From Gemmatimonadales bacterium (lineage in GTDB: Bacteria > Gemmatimonadota > Gemmatimonadetes > Gemmatimonadales > GWC2-71-9): a stretch of DNA of 8,334 nucleotides. The stretch covers positions 1 through 8,334 of the forward strand of contig JAICPP010000144.1 in NCBI GenBank assembly GCA_025929805.1, read 5' to 3'. Below the pieces are notes generated by a model. It saw only the letters and a list, made by a program, of their open reading frames with translations, searched no databases and was not told the origin of the DNA. Of the stretch, positions 4,847 through 8,334 are shown in pieces. Each line of letters opens with the position of its first letter. Within the stretch, counting starts at the first letter, position 1. A program made the position numbers and the translations under genes.

Positions 4847-7800
4847 CTATCCCTGGCCCTCGCCGGCCTTTGCCATCGTCTCGAGTGGCGGCCTTGATGA
4901 GGCGGACTCCAGTGCTTCCCGCACGATTCGGCTCTGTTCTGCAGCATGCGCCGCCGGGTACCCTTCCGCCGGACTGGCTCGCTCCGGCCGGCCCACATAC
5001 CGGATGTCCATTTCATGGCCCTCGGACACCAGCTCCCGTAACTTGGCTTCCAAGTAGCGCCAGGCCCCCATGTTGAGCGGCTCTTCCTGAACCCAGACCA
5101 GCTCCTTCGCCCCACTATACCGCGGAAGCACCTGCCGCAACTCGTTCCAGGGGAAGGTGTAAAGCTGCTCCAGCCGCACTATGGCCGGCCGCCTTTCTCC
5201 CAGCTTTTCCGCTTCAGGCATGAGGTCGTAGTACACCTTTCCAGTGCACATCAACAGACGCTCGGCCCGTTCAGGGTTCTTGGCGTAGTAGGCATCGTCG
5301 ATGACCGGTTGAAACCGACCGGTGGTCAGCTCCTCCAGCTTCGAGGTGGCTTGGGGGTGACGTAACAGACTCTTCGGGGTGAACAGGATGAGTGGCCGCT
5401 GTCTCGAGCGCTTGGCCTGACGCCGGAGGAGATGAAAGTACTGGGCTGGAGTCGTGCAGTTGACGACCCGGATATTTCCTTCTGCCGCGAGATGAAGGAA
5501 CCGAGCCATGCGCGCGCTGGAGTGTTCAGGACCCTGGCCCTCGTATCCGTGAGGCAGCAGCAGAGTCAACCGGGTCGTCAGCCCCCACTTGGCCAGGCCG
5601 GCAGAGATGAACTGATCGATGATCACTTGCGCCGCGTTCACGAAGTCGCCGAACTGAGCCTCCCACAGCACCAGAGCCTCCGGAGCCGCGACGCTGTAGC
5701 CATACTCGAACCCGAGCGTTGCCAGCTCGGAGAGCGGACTATTGTGCAGCTCCATCGGGGCCAGAGCGCCCGGCAGGTTCTGAATCGGCGCTATGGCCTT
5801 TCCTTGGCCGACGTCGTGCAACACCAGGTGACGCTGGCTGAAGGTACCCCGTTCGGTATCCTGACCGGTCAGCCGTACAGGAATCCCCTCTGTGACCAGT
5901 GAGCCCAAAGCCAGCACCTCGGCGTGCGCCCACTCGATCCCGCCTTCCGCACCCAACGCCGCTCGCCTCCGCTCCAGCTGCTTTACCAGCTTGGGGTGTA
6001 CCTGGAACCCCTCCGGCCAGCTGTGGAGCTGGTCGTTGAGTGCTCTCATGAACTCGGGCGGCAGGGCGGTCTCGACTTCCTGCCCCGGCCCGCTGATGCG
6101 AACCGCTCGTTCCTGGGCTCCTGCCCGTCCCATGCTGGACTTGAACGCCTGCTGAATGTCGACCAGACGCTGATACGCCTGGGTGGCTTCCCGGTCAGCA
6201 TCTTCCTGAGTCACCACTCCTGCCTGCACCAATGCACGAGCGTACAGCTCGCGCACCGTCGGCAGGCTCTTGATCCGCTCGTACATCAAAGGCTGGGTAT
6301 AGGCCGGTTCATCGCCTTCGTTGTGACCGTGCCGGCGGTATCCAACCAGATCGATCACCATATCCTGGTGAAAACGGTCCCGGTAGGCCATCGCCAGTCG
6401 GACCGCGGAGAGACACGCTTCCGCATCGTCCGCGTTCACGTGGATGATCGGAATGTCGAAGCCTTTCGCCAGATCGGATGCATATCTGGTCGACCGGGCA
6501 TCATCCATGTCGGTGGTGAATCCGACCTGATTATTGGTGATGAGGTGCAGCGTTCCGCCGGTCCGATAGCCCTTCAAGGCGCCCAGGTTGAGCGTTTCCG
6601 CTACCACGCCCTGGCCGGCGAAGGCGGCATCGCCGTGGATGGCAACCGGAAGGGCGGCCGTGGGATCATGGTGCGCCTCGCGGCCGCGGCGCTGCGTCTG
6701 CTTGGCCCGGGCTCGGCCATCGACCACAGGCGCCACGAACTCCAGATGGCTCGGATTGGGTGAAAGACTGACGGTGATCGCCTTGCCTTGAGCGGTCACG
6801 TACGCCCCTTCTGCCCCGTGGTGGTACTTCACATCACCGGTGCCACCCTCCGGCGTAAGCAGGCCTGCCTCTACCTGGCGTCCTCCTTCAAACTCGGCAA
6901 AGATGGTCTCGTAGGGTCGGCCGATGGTGTGAGCGAGCACATTGAGCCGGCCCCGATGAGCCATGCCGATCACCACGTCCCTGGCACCGGAATCGGCGGC
7001 ACTCTCGATCGTCAGATCGAGCATCGGCACCAACGTGTCCACGCCCTCTATGGAGAACCGTTTCTGCCCGAGATAAGCCTTGTGCAGGAACCGTTCGAGA
7101 GCCTCCACCTCGGTGAGTCGGTGGAGCAACCAGCGCTGCCGCTCAGGCGGTAACGGCTTGCGATGGGCGCCCGACTCGATCTTTTCGCGAAGCCAGACCC
7201 GCTCCTCGTGCGTCGAGATGTGCTCGATCTCGTAGGCCATGGTCCCGCAGTAAGTGGCCTGGAGATATGGCAACGAATCGGCGAGCGTGCTCCCAGGCAC
7301 GGCGATTCGAAGCACCTTGGACGGAATGGCCGCCATGATCTCGGGGGTGAGCCCCAGGGATCCGGGATCGAGTGCCGGATCGCCTATCGGCTCGGTGCCC
7401 AGCGGATCCAGGTGGGCTGCCAGGTGGCCGTGCATCCGGAATGCCTTCACCAGCGCCATGGCCGCGGCCACGTGGTACAGCATGTCGGGCGCAACTGCCT
7501 CGCCCCGCGCCGGGACCCGGGCCGCTGCGGGTACCGGACGGAGAGCAGAAGCTGGCAGCCCGAGGCTTCGGGCAATGCCGTCGTAGAACCCCTCTTCTCC
7601 CTGGAGCAGGCGGTCGATTATGCCCAGGAAGGTTCCTGACTCGGCGCCCTGGATGATGCGATGGTCGTAGGTGCTGGTGATGGTCATGACTTTACTGATC
7701 CCCAACTCCCTTACCTGCTGCTCGGAAACCGACGAGAACTCCGCCGGATACCCGATCGCCCCGACCGCGATGATGGTTCCCTGCCCTGCCATGAGACGTG

Positions 7801-8334
7801 GAACCGAGGCCGAGGTGCCGAGGCCGCCGGGATTGGTCAGCGATATCGTGGCCCCGGTGAAGTCATCAGGCATCAGGCGATTGGTCCGTGCCTTCTCCAC
7901 CAGCGATTCATAGGCCGCATGGAAGCCGGCGAACTCCAGGGTCTCCGCTCGCTTGATCACGGGGACTACCAGACCCCGGCTTCCATCCTTTCGCTGGACG
8001 TCCACAGCCAGCCCCAGTCCGACCCCCTCGGGCTGCGCCCGGTGGGGAGCTCCGTCTTTGATGACCAGCGTGTGAGTCATGACCGGTTGCTGCTTGGTCG
8101 CCTGGACAAGCGCAAATGCAATAAGGTGGGTAAACGAGATCTTATCGGGGCGCCCAGCGGCCTGGAGGGCCGCATTGAGCTGACGCCGTTGCTGCTCCAG
8201 GACGGCCACCGGCAGCTCACGGAAAGTCGTGGCTGTGGGAACCGTCAGACTCTCGGTCATGTTGGCGACGAGCTTGGCAGCGGGGCCTTTTATCGGGCTT
8301 ACGCCCGAGGCCAAAGAACCCGGGAGGCGAGGAG
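4847..8334 (-). CDS. kgd: Fused E2-E1 2-oxoglutarate dehydrogenase/decarboxylase (Kgd/OdhA type), 5' end outside the window
   Basis: A TCA-cycle enzyme converting 2-oxoglutarate toward succinyl-CoA with Lpd and a lipoylated E2; actinobacterial homologues also decarboxylate to succinic semialdehyde and condense with glyoxylate. Counting from TTG 8314, residues 1-235 are an acyltransferase (E2) domain ending in TSTYDHRIIQGAESG, followed by a Pro/Ala-rich linker (about 252-275). The E1 part then shows GMAHRGRLNVLAH (450-462), KYHHGAEG (496-503), SHLEFVAPVVDGRARAKQ (522-539), the thiamine-diphosphate site GDAAFAGQG...NNQVGF (561-599), RRHGHNEGDEPAYTQP (660-675), ERGTFSQRH (821-829) and the C-terminal LEQLYTFPW...QEEPLNMG (1048-1083). 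No lipoyl domain is present. TTG 8314 is unlikely to be the real start: the frame is open to the window edge, no ribosome binding site precedes it, and homologues have 80-100 further N-terminal residues (short N-domain plus linker). Actinobacterial homologues are controlled by FHA proteins such as GarA/OdhI; nothing here shows that. The stop is TAG at 4849-4847. Confidence 0.96.
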   Translation of the reverse strand, partial: PRLPGSLASGVSPIKGPAAKLVANMTESLTVPTATTFRELPVAVLEQQRRQLNAALQAAGRPDKISFTHLIAFALVQATKQQPVMTHTLVIKDGAPHRAQPEGVGLGLAVDVQRKDGSRGLVVPVIKRAETLEFAGFHAAYESLVEKARTNRLMPDDFTGATISLTNPGGLGTSASVPRLMAGQGTIIAVGAIGYPAEFSSVSEQQVRELGISKVMTITSTYDHRIIQGAESGTFLGIIDRLLQGEEGFYDGIARSLGLPASALRPVPAAARVPARGEAVAPDMLYHVAAAMALVKAFRMHGHLAAHLDPLGTEPIGDPALDPGSLGLTPEIMAAIPSKVLRIAVPGSTLADSLPYLQATYCGTMAYEIEHISTHEERVWLREKIESGAHRKPLPPERQRWLLHRLTEVEALERFLHKAYLGQKRFSIEGVDTLVPMLDLTIESAADSGARDVVIGMAHRGRLNVLAHTIGRPYETIFAEFEGGRQVEAGLLTPEGGTGDVKYHHGAEGAYVTAQGKAITVSLSPNPSHLEFVAPVVDGRARAKQTQRRGREAHHDPTAALPVAIHGDAAFAGQGVVAETLNLGALKGYRTGGTLHLITNNQVGFTTDMDDARSTRYASDLAKGFDIPIIHVNADDAEACLSAVRLAMAYRDRFHQDMVIDLVGYRRHGHNEGDEPAYTQPLMYERIKSLPTVRELYARALVQAGVVTQEDADREATQAYQRLVDIQQAFKSSMGRAGAQERAVRISGPGQEVETALPPEFMRALNDQLHSWPEGFQVHPKLVKQLERRRAALGAEGGIEWAHAEVLALGSLVTEGIPVRLTGQDTERGTFSQRHLVLHDVGQGKAIAPIQNLPGALAPMELHNSPLSELATLGFEYGYSVAAPEALVLWEAQFGDFVNAAQVIIDQFISAGLAKWGLTTRLTLLLPHGYEGQGPEHSSARMARFLHLAAEGNIRVVNCTTPAQYFHLLRRQAKRSRQRPLILFTPKSLLRHPQATSKLEELTTGRFQPVIDDAYYAKNPERAERLLMCTGKVYYDLMPEAEKLGERRPAIVRLEQLYTFPWNELRQVLPRYSGAKELVWVQEEPLNMGAWRYLEAKLRELVSEGHEMDIRYVGRPERASPAEGYPAAHAAEQSRIVREALESASSRPPLETMAKAGEGQG

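Noticed and set aside
4405..5115. Minus-strand open frame of 236 codons across the HNH gene and the kgd 3' end
   Set aside because: It reads through the terminator hairpin and the 9-nt repeat, and is antisense to HNH motifs and out of frame with kgd; it is a shadow.
7646..7672. DHRIIQG in the Kgd acyltransferase domain, lacking the usual Asp of DHRxxDG
   Set aside because: As far as I recall, this variant is normal for the fused Kgd/OdhA family, so it is not a defect of this copy.

Overview
This is a GC-rich bacterial window of central carbon metabolism carrying six genes. Four lie on the minus strand: transaldolase (cut by the left edge), transketolase, a DoxX-family membrane protein, and a fused E2-E1 2-oxoglutarate dehydrogenase/decarboxylase (cut by the right edge). 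Two small genes lie on the plus strand between them: a membrane-anchored rhodanese-like protein and a small HNH nuclease. The fused Kgd-type E1/E2 enzyme is characteristic of Actinobacteria and, as far as I recall, also of Gemmatimonadota. Together with the mycobacterial-type long transaldolase, the base composition and the 9-nt intergenic repeats, this suggests one of those two groups. I cannot decide from sequence alone, and slightly favour Gemmatimonadota.

Layout. Positions 1-2952 hold tkt followed by tal on the minus strand. They share an ATGA stop/start overlap and form a non-oxidative pentose phosphate operon. The conserved transketolase reading frame continues upstream of its first ATG (2952) to about 3075 without any ATG, GTG or TTG, which is the most curious point in the window. 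A 9-nt tandem repeat (3111-3137) lies between tkt and the upstream gene doxX (3165-3590), which faces the same way. doxX is divergent from a rhodanese-like gene (3697-4266) across a 106-nt shared upstream region. The rhodanese domain has Ser where the catalytic Cys should be. A solitary HNH nuclease gene (4372-4758) follows. It converges on the fused kgd gene (4847 to past the right edge) across a strong hairpin that can serve both strands, and a second 9-nt tandem repeat.

How the genes work together. Transketolase and transaldolase exchange carbon between pentose phosphates and glycolytic intermediates. Kgd handles 2-oxoglutarate in the TCA cycle, and needs Lpd and a lipoylated E2 that are not encoded here. 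The DoxX and rhodanese proteins may have a membrane redox or sulfur role, but nothing in the sequence proves this. I see no mobile element, CRISPR array, tRNA, rRNA or defence cassette. Apart from the points in the findings, this is an ordinary chromosomal housekeeping region.
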